Source of the DNA: Citrobacter sp.
GTDB lineage: Bacteria; Pseudomonadota; Gammaproteobacteria; Enterobacterales; Enterobacteriaceae
Assembly: GCA_019415335.1 (NCBI GenBank)
Contig: DXKH01000092.1
Coordinates: 1-8,978 of the forward strand
DNA: 8,978 nucleotides
Direction of reading: 5' to 3'
Translations under genes and position numbers: made by a program
The notes under the pieces: model-generated
Seen by the model: the letters and a program-made list of their open reading frames with translations, nothing else
Database searches by the model: none
Told to the model about the DNA's origin: nothing
Shown: positions 8,403 through 8,978 of the stretch, piece after piece
Layout of the letters: each line of letters starts with the position of its first letter
Numbering within the stretch: the stretch's first letter is position 1

Positions 8403-8945
8403 ATGACCTTAAAAGAATTGTTAGTAGGCTTCGGCACCCAGGTACGCAGTATCTGGATGATCGGCCTGCATGCGTTCGCGAAACGCGAAACGCAGATGTA
8501 CCCGGAAGAGCCGGTCTATCTACCGCCCCGTTTTCGTGGTCGTATCGTTCTGACGCGCGACCCGGACGGCGAGGAGCGCTGCGTTGCCTGTAACCTGTGT
8601 GCGGTAGCGTGTCCGGTAGGCTGTATCTCTCTGCAAAAAGCAGAGACCAAAGACGGTCGCTGGTATCCGGAGTTTTTCCGCATCAACTTCTCACGCTGCA
8701 TTTTCTGCGGTCTGTGCGAAGAAGCCTGTCCGACAACCGCGATTCAGCTTACGCCAGATTTCGAACTGGGTGAGTACAAGCGCCAGGATCTGGTTTACGA
8801 GAAAGAGGATCTGCTGATCTCCGGTCCGGGTAAATATCCGGAATATAACTTCTACCGGATGGCAGGTATGGCAATCGACGGCAAAGATAAGGGCGAAGCA
8901 GAGAACGAAGCCAAGCCTATCGACGTCAAGAGCCTGTTACCGTAA
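8403..8945 (+). CDS. nuoI: NADH-quinone oxidoreductase subunit I (clusters N6a, N6b)
   Basis: NuoI (TYKY) is a 180-residue, 8Fe ferredoxin-type subunit that carries electrons from NuoG to cluster N2 in NuoB. Two classical CxxCxxCxxxC motifs are present: Cys60, 63, 66 and 70, followed by Pro71, and Cys99, 102, 105 and 109, followed by Pro110. In this family the last cysteine of each motif binds the other cluster, so together they form N6a and N6b. The N-terminal stretch (about residues 1-30) is an amphipathic segment that lies along the membrane surface. AAGGGG (8387-8392) lies 10 bases before the ATG, starting inside the nuoH stop codon. The stop is 11 bases before nuoJ. Length and motifs equal those of E. 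coli NuoI; nothing unusual is seen. Confidence 0.98.
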   Translation: MTLKELLVGFGTQVRSIWMIGLHAFAKRETQMYPEEPVYLPPRFRGRIVLTRDPDGEERCVACNLCAVACPVGCISLQKAETKDGRWYPEFFRINFSRCIFCGLCEEACPTTAIQLTPDFELGEYKRQDLVYEKEDLLISGPGKYPEYNFYRMAGMAIDGKDKGEAENEAKPIDVKSLLP

Positions 8946-8956
8946 GGAGAGGGGCA

Positions 8957-8978
8957 ATGGAGTTCGCTTTTTATATCT
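8957..8978 (+). CDS. nuoJ: NADH-quinone oxidoreductase subunit J, 5' end only
   Basis: The ATG at 8957 opens a frame reading MEFAFYI before the window ends. This matches the first residues of enterobacterial NuoJ (ND6), a five-helix membrane-arm subunit next to NuoA, NuoH and NuoK. AAGGAG (8944-8949) overlaps the nuoI stop and is 7 bases upstream, which supports the start. Only seven full codons are visible, so the call rests mainly on the fixed gene order after nuoI and on the recognised N-terminus. Confidence 0.88.

Overview
The window is an 8,978-base internal slice of a nuo operon, which encodes the proton-pumping NADH:quinone oxidoreductase (respiratory complex I, NDH-1). All genes are on the + strand in the order nuoA (3' end), nuoB, nuoC (a C/D fusion), nuoE, nuoF, nuoG, nuoH, nuoI and nuoJ (first codons). 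The nuoCD fusion, the protein lengths, an extra Fe-S cluster motif (N7) in NuoG, and near-identity with remembered Escherichia/Salmonella proteins all point to Enterobacteriaceae. An ERIC repeat between nuoF and nuoG agrees with this. I cannot name the genus; the changes relative to E. coli K-12 suggest a relative such as Citrobacter, Enterobacter or Salmonella rather than E. coli itself.

Layout. 1-97 is the end of nuoA, followed by nuoB (113-775). An 89-base gap holds a nested inverted repeat and a hairpin covering the first possible nuoC start codon. nuoCD (865-2667), nuoE (2670-3170) and nuoF (3167-4504) are packed with a 2-base gap and a 4-base overlap. The second large gap (about 183 bases) holds an ERIC-type repeat and a small hairpin just before the nuoG ribosome binding site. 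nuoG (4688-7414), nuoH (7411-8388), nuoI (8403-8945) and nuoJ (from 8957) are again tightly packed.

How the genes work together. NuoF oxidises NADH with FMN and passes electrons along the Fe-S clusters of NuoF, NuoG, NuoI and NuoB to quinone, which binds in a cavity made by NuoB, NuoCD and NuoH. NuoE carries the side cluster N1a. NuoA, NuoH and NuoJ belong to the membrane arm, where quinone reduction drives proton transport. Every Fe-S ligand expected from the E. coli enzyme is present, so the complex looks fully functional.

I found no previously undescribed gene system. The coding content is ordinary. The parts worth a second look are the two large intergenic gaps, which carry RNA structures and a mobile-type repeat inside an essential respiratory operon transcript. 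No promoter or terminator is visible; the operon promoter and the genes after nuoJ lie outside the window.
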